Positions 52,158 to 59,990 of a stretch of DNA of 64,000 nt are shown in pieces (the stretch's first letter is position 1; each line of letters starts with the position of its first letter). The notes beneath the pieces are model-generated. The model made no database searches. It had not been told where the DNA came from and saw only the letters and a program-made list of their open reading frames with translations. The position numbers were made by a program, and so were the translations under genes. The DNA is from Allomuricauda sp. NBRC 101325 (GTDB lineage Bacteria > Bacteroidota > Bacteroidia > Flavobacteriales > Flavobacteriaceae): NCBI RefSeq assembly GCF_030268205.1, contig NZ_BSQF01000003.1:1-64000 (forward strand), in the 5' to 3' direction.

Positions 52158-54899
52158 TTAGCGCTGGCTTCTACTTTCCCACTTAATATCGCTAAGAATG
52201 GAGCTCTTTATTCCAATGAAGAAATACCAACGTTCGTATCGACCAAAAGGAGTCCAATCAAAACTTAACCTAAAGCTTCCCAAATCCCGTTTAAAGGCAA
52301 ATCGGGTATCTGCAAACCCTTTGTTCTTCAAGTCATAACCGGAGTTAAAGCCCACTTCCCATTTAGGGGATAATTGGATGTTTCCGGAGAACATTAACGA
52401 GTGATTGGTAATTTCCTGTTGGCGATTGGAATTGTTGTAGGTAGCCACATAAGTAAAACGTGCATCCCAGGGCAATGCGGTTTTGTAAATAGGGTTATCC
52501 TTTTCCTCTTCATCATCTCCGTTGCGACCACCTTGACTTTGGTTCCTGGAAGGATTTCTTACATCATCCATGGCAAAAACATTGGCGCCATAATCCGTAT
52601 CTTGTTCGTTATCCTTGTTGCCATCCTTTTTCTTGTCACCGCCTTTTTGGAACATTTCACTGTTCAAAGTAAACCCTGTGTTAATTCGAGCTGCGGTTAA
52701 ACGTGCCAATCCACCACCATTTTTAATGTTTAGGGTGTTGATGCGTCTTCCATTGTTATCGATGGCATAAGGATCAAAAGTGGCCGAAAAGTTGATGGGC
52801 ACATTTTTAATGATCTGTGTCGCACCACTCATACTGATTGGGCTCAACTTTAACGAATCCGCCTCTAAGTTGTAGCTTCCAGAAAAAGTCAGGTTACTTA
52901 AAATACTTATCTTTTTTGGTTCCGTTGCCGTGGAATCTTTGTCCCTTACCTTGGCTTCCAAAGTGTTTTGTAATGAGAATCCAATGGAGCTTCCCTTGGT
53001 TAGCGAAGGCCTCCCATAAATACTTGTTTCGTATGGGGTGTACTGTACCTCATCACCATCTTCATCAATATAACTGTCATAAAACTGCTCAAAGGAAGGC
53101 GTATATCCATAACTGATAGATGGGCGCATTACGTGTCGCAACGCTTGTATTTTTTTGTCCTCGCCAAAATTAAAAGTACCGTACATGGTGGTTCCAATAC
53201 TAGCTCCCAGATTGTATCGGTTAAAACGGTCGAAGCCTGGAATGGTATCGGTTACTACTTCATCCAAATCAGCATCGTACTGTCTTCGAATTGTTTCCAG
53301 TGTCCAAATATCTTCATAAGTTCCACTTAAGCTCACACTCAAGTATTTGGCAACTTTAAAGTTTGTGGCGATTGGCAAACGATGTCTAGCTCCGATTTGA
53401 GCATCATCGAACATACCGCTTTTAAAAAACTCCTCCTCTGTTGTTGTAATGCTGTTTTGCGCATTCACATCATATTGGAAGTTGATATTGTCTATAAGTC
53501 CTTTTTTTACCTCGTCCCGCCTTACAAACGGATAAATACGTTCCATACTGGCCTGTAAGGTAGGGAGCGACATATTTATGGTCTGTGTCCTTGAGTTTTG
53601 GGTATGGCTCAAGGTCAAACTGGCATTTACCGAGGGGTATTCGGGGAAAGTCTTTGAATAGCTAATGGACGATGCGAAAGTGTTTGTTTGCGCATTGTTC
53701 CTATTTACTTGATTGAGCGAGTTGGTATAATACTGGCTACTACCCAGGTTTACCGAAGCCGAGAAACGTGAATTAGGGCTTGCCTTGGCATCTTGTGAAT
53801 GCGAAATTCGAATGTTATAATTGCTTGTTCTCGAGTAATCATCAAAACCTTTTTGGCTTGTTACCAAATTTTCATAGCTGATGTTGATATTTCCTTGAAA
53901 CTTATACCGTTGGGAATAAACGGACCGACCTTGAAAACCATAGCTCCCGTTAGTGTAATAATCTCCGGTTAAGCTTACATCCACATATTCGCTAATGGGC
54001 AAATAATATCCACCATTTTGGATAAAATATCCTCTTCGGGGGTCGTTACCAAAGGTGGGGAACAAAATTCCCGCAACCCTTCCCGTAGTAAGAGGGAAAT
54101 AGGCAAATGGTAATGCAACTGGGGTGGGCACATTCATGATGTACATATTACTGTAGCCGGCAATGATTTTCTTTTTGGGAACAAACTTGGCCTTACGAAC
54201 CCGGATATAATAATCGGGGTCGACGGTATCTTTAGAGGTGGTCAATTTTCCTTCATACAGGAAATATACCGAGTCATTTTCCTTCTTTGTAATATTGGCG
54301 TAGACCTTCATGGCATCACTGCCCAATTGACCTAGACCTGCTTGTTGTTCTGTTCTGGAATTCCAAATAAGGGCCTTTTGGGTGTCAAAGTTAAAGCGGA
54401 TGGAATCTGGTCGAACTTCATTTTCGCCTTGTTTAAAAAAAGGCAATTGGGAATAGTTGCCCAACGAATCTTTCAAACGACCAGCGTACACCTCATTTTT
54501 TACATAATCAAGGATAATGATCCCTGCCTTGAGCTCGGTATCTTGGTAATAGATCTCTGCCTCGTTGTACAGATAAATTTTATTGTCTTTTTGGCTTAGT
54601 TTTACGTACTCCTTTGCCTTATATTGGATTTTATCAAGCAACATCGCCTTGCTTTTGGGCACGGAATCGGTTTCGACCGTATCTGTCTCTACCTTTTTAG
54701 TAAGGATGTTAGCCGGCATTATAGGGGCAATGAGCGTATCGCCCACGGCTTTGATAGGTAAAGGTGTAATTGGATCTTCCTGAGCACTTAAGGTTGCTAT
54801 GCCACAAAGAAGAACAAATAGGAAAAGTAAAAGATGTTTGTTTGCTTGCAACGTGATAAATCCTATTTTTGTGCTAGTCGGCCCAGTTTTTGAGGCCAA
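52158..54899 (-). CDS. lptD: LptD-like outer-membrane LPS assembly protein
   Basis: A 913-residue outer-membrane protein with an N-terminal signal (LLLFLFVLLCGIATLSA at about 19-35). A LptA/OstA-like beta-jellyroll follows (about 95-250; IYLYNEAEIYYQDTELKAG), then a long beta-barrel (PLTTGRVAGILFPTFGND, QNGGYYLPISEYVDVSLTG) ending in WYFFIGIKSSILSDIKWES. The Bacteroidota form is longer and diverged from E. coli LptD. A low-complexity acidic insert (about 765-815; KKDGNKDNEQDTD, GGRNGDDEEEKDN) is probably an exposed loop. Start at ATG 54899. Divergent from the amidase gene. Confidence 0.9.
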   Translation of the reverse strand: MASKTGPTSTKIGFITLQANKHLLLFLFVLLCGIATLSAQEDPITPLPIKAVGDTLIAPIMPANILTKKVETDTVETDSVPKSKAMLLDKIQYKAKEYVKLSQKDNKIYLYNEAEIYYQDTELKAGIIILDYVKNEVYAGRLKDSLGNYSQLPFFKQGENEVRPDSIRFNFDTQKALIWNSRTEQQAGLGQLGSDAMKVYANITKKENDSVYFLYEGKLTTSKDTVDPDYYIRVRKAKFVPKKKIIAGYSNMYIMNVPTPVALPFAYFPLTTGRVAGILFPTFGNDPRRGYFIQNGGYYLPISEYVDVSLTGDYYTNGSYGFQGRSVYSQRYKFQGNINISYENLVTSQKGFDDYSRTSNYNIRISHSQDAKASPNSRFSASVNLGSSQYYTNSLNQVNRNNAQTNTFASSISYSKTFPEYPSVNASLTLSHTQNSRTQTINMSLPTLQASMERIYPFVRRDEVKKGLIDNINFQYDVNAQNSITTTEEEFFKSGMFDDAQIGARHRLPIATNFKVAKYLSVSLSGTYEDIWTLETIRRQYDADLDEVVTDTIPGFDRFNRYNLGASIGTTMYGTFNFGEDKKIQALRHVMRPSISYGYTPSFEQFYDSYIDEDGDEVQYTPYETSIYGRPSLTKGSSIGFSLQNTLEAKVRDKDSTATEPKKISILSNLTFSGSYNLEADSLKLSPISMSGATQIIKNVPINFSATFDPYAIDNNGRRINTLNIKNGGGLARLTAARINTGFTLNSEMFQKGGDKKKDGNKDNEQDTDYGANVFAMDDVRNPSRNQSQGGRNGDDEEEKDNPIYKTALPWDARFTYVATYNNSNRQQEITNHSLMFSGNIQLSPKWEVGFNSGYDLKNKGFADTRFAFKRDLGSFRLSFDWTPFGRYERWYFFIGIKSSILSDIKWESRSQR

Positions 54900-54979
54900 A
54901 CTTACATATATTTTTTTGTTCTTATAAATCGGTTACGATTATTTTAACCTTAGTGGAACATATTAATTAATTAGTTCTT

Positions 54980-56233
54980 ATGATCAAAAGTCCGTTAGTA
55001 TTAGCAGTCCTCAACCTCACTCTTTTTATGATGACTTCTTACGGTGGCCCATTAAAGCTTGAGCCTCCCAAAGACAAATTTGTAGTGGTTTTGGATGCCG
55101 GACACGGTGGTCACGACCCAGGCAACATTGGAAACGGTTATTTGGAGAAACAAATTTCCTTGGCCATTGTATTGAAAATAGGGGAAGAGCTAAAAAAGCA
55201 CCCAGATATAAAAGTGGTGTACACTCGCGATGATGACACCTTTGTGGATCTGTTCGCCCGTGGAGATATTGCCAATCAGGCCGATGCCGATCTATTTGTT
55301 TCCGTGCACTGTAATGCGCACAATTCTGATGCCTTCGGAACAGAAACATATGTTTTGGGGCTACACGCCAACCGTCAAAACTTTGAAGTGGCCAAAAAAG
55401 AGAACTCCGTAATCTATTTGGAAGATGATTACGAGCAGCGATATGCCGAATACGATATCAATTCCCCGGAATCGGTTATTGGTTTGACCATTATGCAGGA
55501 AGAATTTTTGGACCAAAGTATCCAATTGGGTAAAAAGCTGCAGGATAATTTCACATCTGGACTCAACAGAAAGGATAGAAAGGTAAAGCAAGCAGGTTTT
55601 ATTGTGCTTCATCAAACCTTTATGCCCAGTGTATTGATCGAGGCCGGTTTTTTGACCAATAAAAACGAAGGAAGCTATCTCAACTCCAAAAAAGGTCAAA
55701 ATGAAATGGGGAAGGCCATTGCAGATGCCGTTTTGGCCTATAAGGAAGAAATGGGATTTGTTTCCACTCCCGTTGCTGGACAACCAAAACCGGAAGTTTC
55801 AAAACCAGAAGTGAAGGAAATTCCAAAGGAACAGGAGAAAGATGTTGCAAAAATTGAAGATACCCAAGTGGCTGTCAATATTCCAGATGCCACTCCAAAA
55901 GAAGTAAAAGCCCCTGAAACTACTCCGGTAAAAGAAGAACCTAAAACCGTTGAGCCTTCCAAGCCTGAACCCTCTAATTCGGGCGTTGTGTTCAAGGTTC
56001 AACTATTGGCCACCGTGAAAACAATTCCTTTGAAAGGTGAAAACTTTAAAGGCTTGGATGTGCTGTCCAAGGAACCCTATAAAAATTTGTTTCGTTACAT
56101 GTACGGAAATGCGGGTACCTATGCCGAGGCCAAAGCCTTAAAAAAGCAAGCAGATGCAGCCGGTTACACCACCTCATATATCGTAGCGTATAAAAATGGG
56201 GTAAGGGTTCCCATTAAGGATGCTTTAAACTAG
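54980..56233 (+). CDS. N-acetylmuramoyl-L-alanine amidase (Amidase_3) with SPOR-like C-terminus
   Basis: A 417-residue exported amidase (signal MIKSPLVLAVLNLTLFMMTS). Amidase_3 domain at about 33-255: zinc His in LDAGHGGHDPGN (H42), LFVSVHCNAHN, and catalytic Glu in VLIEAGFLTN. A Pro/Glu/Lys-rich linker (about 260-335; PKPEVSKPEVKEIPKEQEK) leads to a SPOR-like domain (VVFKVQLLATVKTIPL, YGNAGTYAEAKALKKQADA), which would target septal glycan. It cuts the bond between MurNAc and the stem peptide during cell division. Followed after 55 bp by the MlaD gene. Confidence 0.94.
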   Translation: MIKSPLVLAVLNLTLFMMTSYGGPLKLEPPKDKFVVVLDAGHGGHDPGNIGNGYLEKQISLAIVLKIGEELKKHPDIKVVYTRDDDTFVDLFARGDIANQADADLFVSVHCNAHNSDAFGTETYVLGLHANRQNFEVAKKENSVIYLEDDYEQRYAEYDINSPESVIGLTIMQEEFLDQSIQLGKKLQDNFTSGLNRKDRKVKQAGFIVLHQTFMPSVLIEAGFLTNKNEGSYLNSKKGQNEMGKAIADAVLAYKEEMGFVSTPVAGQPKPEVSKPEVKEIPKEQEKDVAKIEDTQVAVNIPDATPKEVKAPETTPVKEEPKTVEPSKPEPSNSGVVFKVQLLATVKTIPLKGENFKGLDVLSKEPYKNLFRYMYGNAGTYAEAKALKKQADAAGYTTSYIVAYKNGVRVPIKDALN

Positions 56234-56288
56234 TAAGGTGTGGTGTTGAAAATATTCCTAATTTTGTTTAAACCGTAAACCGAATCTT

Positions 56289-57290
56289 TTGAAACTATCC
56301 AGGGAAATTAAAACCGGGATTATCGTAGTCGCAGGTATTGCTGCCTTGATTTTTGGCTTGAGCTACTTAAAATCCACTCCACTTTTTGAAAACAACAAAA
56401 CGTTTTACGCTGTTTATGACAATGTAGGAGGTCTTCAGCCAGGAACGCAGGTATCTATAAACGGCTACAATGTGGGCAACGTAATGAGCATCAATTTTAA
56501 GGATAGCTCAGGTAAATTGTTGGTTACTTTTACGGTTAGCAACGAGTTTGACTTCTCCAGTAATAGTGTGGCAGAACTTTTTGATACAGGAATTATTGGT
56601 GGAAAGGGAATTCAAATTGTACCGGTTTTTGATGATGCACCACTGGCTAAGTCAAAAGATACACTTCAATCCAAAATAAAACCTGGAATTACCGAATTGG
56701 TGCAACAAAAGCTCACTCCTTTGCAGATTAAGGTCGAAGGTGCCGTTTCGCAGGCAGATACGCTTTTGATGAACGTGAACCAAATCTTGGATGAACCCAC
56801 CAAAAAGGAATTGAAAGAAGCCATTGCATCTTTGAGCCAAGTAGTTGGTTCCTTTAAAGGAAGTGCAGCAAATATTAGCACACTTTTGGAGAACAATAAG
56901 GAACAATTGGACAGTTCATTAAAAAACGTTAACACCATTACCTCGAATTTTTCCAGATTATCCGATTCATTGGCCAATTCCGACCTTTCGGGTACTTTGG
57001 CAAACTTCCAGACCACGGTCAACCGTTTGAACGGCATTCTTGAAGCCATCGAAAAAGGCGAAGGGTCCTTGGGTAAATTGCATAAAGATGATGCCCTTTA
57101 CAATAATTTGGCGGAGGCTTCACGTGAGTTGGATTTGTTGTTGCAAGACTTTAGGTTGAACCCAAAACGTTATGTGAACGTTTCAGTTTTCGGCAAAAAA
57201 CAAAAGGATTATACCCTTCCTGAAAACGACCCTGCTGAAAACAATCCTGAGCAACAGGAAAATCCTACCGAACAAAAAGAAAATCAATAA
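56289..57290 (+). CDS. MlaD/MCE family lipid-transport protein
   Basis: A 333-residue protein starting at TTG 56289. One N-terminal membrane helix (TGIIVVAGIAALIFGLSYL at about 9-27) is followed by the MCE domain (FYAVYDNVGGLQPGTQVSIN, GYNVGNVMSI, FDTGIIGGKGIQIVP) and a helical region (about 140-270) typical of hexameric MCE proteins, then an acidic Gln/Glu/Pro tail. It is likely part of inner- to outer-membrane phospholipid traffic; MlaE and MlaF genes are not in the window. It abuts the next gene (stop at 57290, ATG at 57291). Confidence 0.93.
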   Translation: MKLSREIKTGIIVVAGIAALIFGLSYLKSTPLFENNKTFYAVYDNVGGLQPGTQVSINGYNVGNVMSINFKDSSGKLLVTFTVSNEFDFSSNSVAELFDTGIIGGKGIQIVPVFDDAPLAKSKDTLQSKIKPGITELVQQKLTPLQIKVEGAVSQADTLLMNVNQILDEPTKKELKEAIASLSQVVGSFKGSAANISTLLENNKEQLDSSLKNVNTITSNFSRLSDSLANSDLSGTLANFQTTVNRLNGILEAIEKGEGSLGKLHKDDALYNNLAEASRELDLLLQDFRLNPKRYVNVSVFGKKQKDYTLPENDPAENNPEQQENPTEQKENQ

Positions 57291-58619
57291 ATGGAATATT
57301 TACCCAATTTACTTTTTGCAGTTGCCCTTGTTTTGGGCATAGGCTTCTTCACGCGCAATGTGAAAAAGCTTTCACGAAATATAAAATTGGGAAAAGATGT
57401 CGAAGTTTCCGACAATAAGCCCCAACGTTGGAGAAACATGGCAAAAATTGCATTGGGACAGACCAAGATGGTGGTGCGCCCAGTAGCAGGTATCATGCAT
57501 ATTCTGGTGTATGTAGGCTTTATCATCATCAATATTGAGGTGTTGGAGATTATCTTGGATGGACTTTTGGGCACCCATAGGTTGTTTTCAGCCCTTGGTG
57601 GATTATATGACTTTTTAATAGGTTCTTTTGAAAACTTGGCGCTTTTGGTCATTGTGGCAGTGGTGGTTTTTTGGATTAGAAGGAACATCATTCGAATTCA
57701 AAGGTTCATCAAACCAGAAATGAAGGGATGGCCCAAAAAGGATGGGAACATGATCTTGTACATCGAGTTTGTATTGATGACCTTGTTCTTGACCATGAAC
57801 GCGGCCGATTCTCAATTGCAGCAATTGGGAGCCGATCATTATGCACAAGCTGGAGCATTTCCTGTGAGTCAATTTATAATGCCCTTGTTCGAAGGATTTT
57901 CTGAGTCCTCATTGATTTTGGTGGAACGCACTGCATGGTGGTTGCACATTTTGGGCATTTTGGCCTTTTTGAACTATCTCTATTATTCAAAACATTTGCA
58001 TATACTATTGGCTTTCCCAAATACCTATTATGGTAAAACAAAGCCCCAAGGACAATTCAACAATTTGGCTTCTGTAACCAAAGAAGTGAAGTTGATGATG
58101 GACCCAAATGCGGACCCTTTTGCTGCACCTGCGGAAGGCGATACAGGTGGAGAACCCGAAAAATTCGGTGCCTCGGATGTAATGGATCTTAACTGGGTGC
58201 AATTGCTCAATGCCTATACCTGTACCGAATGCGGTAGATGTACTTCGGAATGTCCAGCAAATCAAACAGGGAAAAAACTATCTCCCAGAAAAATTATGAT
58301 GGATACCCGTGACCGATTGGAAGAAGTGGGTAAAAATATGGATGCCAACAAAGGGGAATTCGTTCCCGATGGCAAGCAATTATTGGACGATTACATCAGT
58401 CGTGAAGAACTTTGGGCCTGTACAACCTGTAACGCTTGTGTGCAAGCATGTCCGGTAAGCATTGATCCTTTATCCATTATTGTGGAAATGCGCAGGTATT
58501 TGGTAATGGAGCAATCCGCTGCGCCAACCGAATTAAACAATATGATGTCCAACATAGAGAACAACGGAGCCCCTTGGCCATACAACCAAATGGACCGTTT
58601 AAATTGGGTAAACGAGTAA
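57291..58619 (+). CDS. Membrane-bound (4Fe-4S) oxidoreductase subunit
   Basis: A 442-residue protein with about five membrane helices in its first 245 residues (respiratory-type NarI-like region) and a soluble ferredoxin part with two cluster motifs: CTECGRCTSECP (about 305-316) and CTTCNACVQACP (about 380-391). It resembles the membrane Fe-S subunit of HdrDE/DsrMK-type systems. With the next gene (10-bp gap), which has CCG domains, it probably forms a quinone- or menaquinol-linked electron-transfer complex. Partners are not known from sequence. The block order amidase-mlaD-FeS-FeS looks conserved for the family, from memory. Confidence 0.9.
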   Translation: MEYLPNLLFAVALVLGIGFFTRNVKKLSRNIKLGKDVEVSDNKPQRWRNMAKIALGQTKMVVRPVAGIMHILVYVGFIIINIEVLEIILDGLLGTHRLFSALGGLYDFLIGSFENLALLVIVAVVVFWIRRNIIRIQRFIKPEMKGWPKKDGNMILYIEFVLMTLFLTMNAADSQLQQLGADHYAQAGAFPVSQFIMPLFEGFSESSLILVERTAWWLHILGILAFLNYLYYSKHLHILLAFPNTYYGKTKPQGQFNNLASVTKEVKLMMDPNADPFAAPAEGDTGGEPEKFGASDVMDLNWVQLLNAYTCTECGRCTSECPANQTGKKLSPRKIMMDTRDRLEEVGKNMDANKGEFVPDGKQLLDDYISREELWACTTCNACVQACPVSIDPLSIIVEMRRYLVMEQSAAPTELNNMMSNIENNGAPWPYNQMDRLNWVNE

Positions 58620-58629
58620 ATCTATAACT

Positions 58630-59415
58630 ATGAGTGAGCAATTGACAGTAAAGACCATGCAGGAATTTATGGCCGAAGGCAAGCAGCCAGAAATATTGTT
58701 CTGGGTGGGCTCAGCTGGTAGTTATGATGATCGTGCCAAAAAGATATCTAGGGCCTTTGTAAAGTTGTTGAACAAGGCCAATGTGGATTTCGCGGTATTG
58801 GGGCCAGAAGAAAGTTCAACGGGTGATGTGGCGAAAAGGGCAGGGAACGAGTTTTTGTTTCAAATGCAGGCCATGATGAATATTGAATTGTTGAATGGTT
58901 ACGAAATAAAACGCATTGTTACTTGTGATCCCCATTCCTTCAATACCTTAAAAAATGAATATCCTGAACTGGGTGGAAATTATGAAGTACTGCACCATAC
59001 CCAATTCCTAAAGGAATTGTTGGACAATGGACGATTGACCATTGCGGGAAATGAATATAAGGGAAAACGAATTACCTTCCATGACCCTTGTTATTTGGGA
59101 CGGGCCAACTCGGTTTTTGAAGCGCCTAGGGAAGTATTGTCCAGAACCAATGCCGAATTGGTGGAAATGAAACGCCACAAGAAAACAGCCCTGTGCTGCG
59201 GTGCTGGTGGTGCCCAAATGTTCAAAGAACCCGAAAAGGGGGATATGGACATTAATGTGTTACGAACAAAAGATGCTTTGGAGACCCAACCCAACATCAT
59301 TGCAACAGGATGCCCTTATTGCAATACCATGATGACGGATGGCATCAAAGCCCATGAAAAAGAAGAAAGTGTTTCGGTTATGGACGTAGCCGAACTATTA
59401 GCAAACTCTATTTAG
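58630..59415 (+). CDS. CCG-domain (Fe-S) binding protein, heterodisulfide-reductase-like
   Basis: A 261-residue cytoplasmic protein with the two halves of the cysteine-rich CCG family: the first in ITFHDPCYLGRANSVFEAPR and CCGAGGAQMF (about 196-205), the second pattern ATGCPYCNTMM (about 230-240). In relatives (HdrB/D, GlcF, LldE) these Cys bind a cluster used in two-electron transfer. It is encoded 10 bp after the membrane Fe-S subunit and 1 bp before the next gene, so the three are one operon. The electron donor is unknown. Confidence 0.9.
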   Translation: MSEQLTVKTMQEFMAEGKQPEILFWVGSAGSYDDRAKKISRAFVKLLNKANVDFAVLGPEESSTGDVAKRAGNEFLFQMQAMMNIELLNGYEIKRIVTCDPHSFNTLKNEYPELGGNYEVLHHTQFLKELLDNGRLTIAGNEYKGKRITFHDPCYLGRANSVFEAPREVLSRTNAELVEMKRHKKTALCCGAGGAQMFKEPEKGDMDINVLRTKDALETQPNIIATGCPYCNTMMTDGIKAHEKEESVSVMDVAELLANSI

Positions 59416-59416
59416 T

Positions 59417-59899
59417 ATGTTATCAGATTTTAACGACCTACCAGGTCATTCAAGAATATGGATTTACCAATCCAACCGTAGTTTTACCGATGCCGAATTG
59501 GTGGAATTGGAACAAGGCCTGACCGAATTTTTAACCCAATGGACAGCTCATGGCAGTGATTTGCATGCGGCTTTTGAAATTAGGTACAAAAGATTTATCG
59601 TAATCGGGTTGGACCAGACCAATGCAAGTGCATCTGGTTGTTCCATTGATGCCTCTGTGCATTTTATCCAAAGTTTGGAACAACATTTTGGAGTGGAATT
59701 GCTGGACCGTATGAATGTTTCCTATAAGCAAGGAGAGTTTATCGCCTATAAATCCCTTTTGGATTTTAAGAAAATGGGCAAGGACAAAGCAGTTTCAGGA
59801 AACACCATTGTGTTCAATAATTTGGTGGCCACTAAACAGGAATATTTGGAAAGTTGGGAAGTGCCTGCCAGTGAAAGTTGGCATTCCCGATTTGTGTAG
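59417..59899 (+). CDS. Conserved Bacteroidota protein, often mislabelled 'ABC transporter ATPase'
   Basis: A 160-residue soluble protein (RIWIYQSNRSFTDAELVELE, LTQWTAHGSDLHAAFEIRYK, FIVIGLDQTNASASGCSIDA). It has no Walker A motif, so the 'ABC ATPase' label found for homologues is unsupported. The conserved stretch ASASGCSIDASVHFI with one Cys could be a functional site. Two bases after the CCG-domain gene, suggesting it assists the Fe-S complex. Function unknown. Confidence 0.88.
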   Translation: MLSDFNDLPGHSRIWIYQSNRSFTDAELVELEQGLTEFLTQWTAHGSDLHAAFEIRYKRFIVIGLDQTNASASGCSIDASVHFIQSLEQHFGVELLDRMNVSYKQGEFIAYKSLLDFKKMGKDKAVSGNTIVFNNLVATKQEYLESWEVPASESWHSRFV

Positions 59900-59990
59900 C
59901 CAGAAGCTTATTTAACTTAATTTCTGTGCATTCCTCGATGAAATGCAATATTTTTATGCGTATAAAGTTCATGTCTTAGGCAAGATATTT

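Noticed and set aside
59417..59899. ABC transporter ATPase annotation used for homologues
   Set aside because: No Walker A, signature or Walker B motif is present in the 160 residues.
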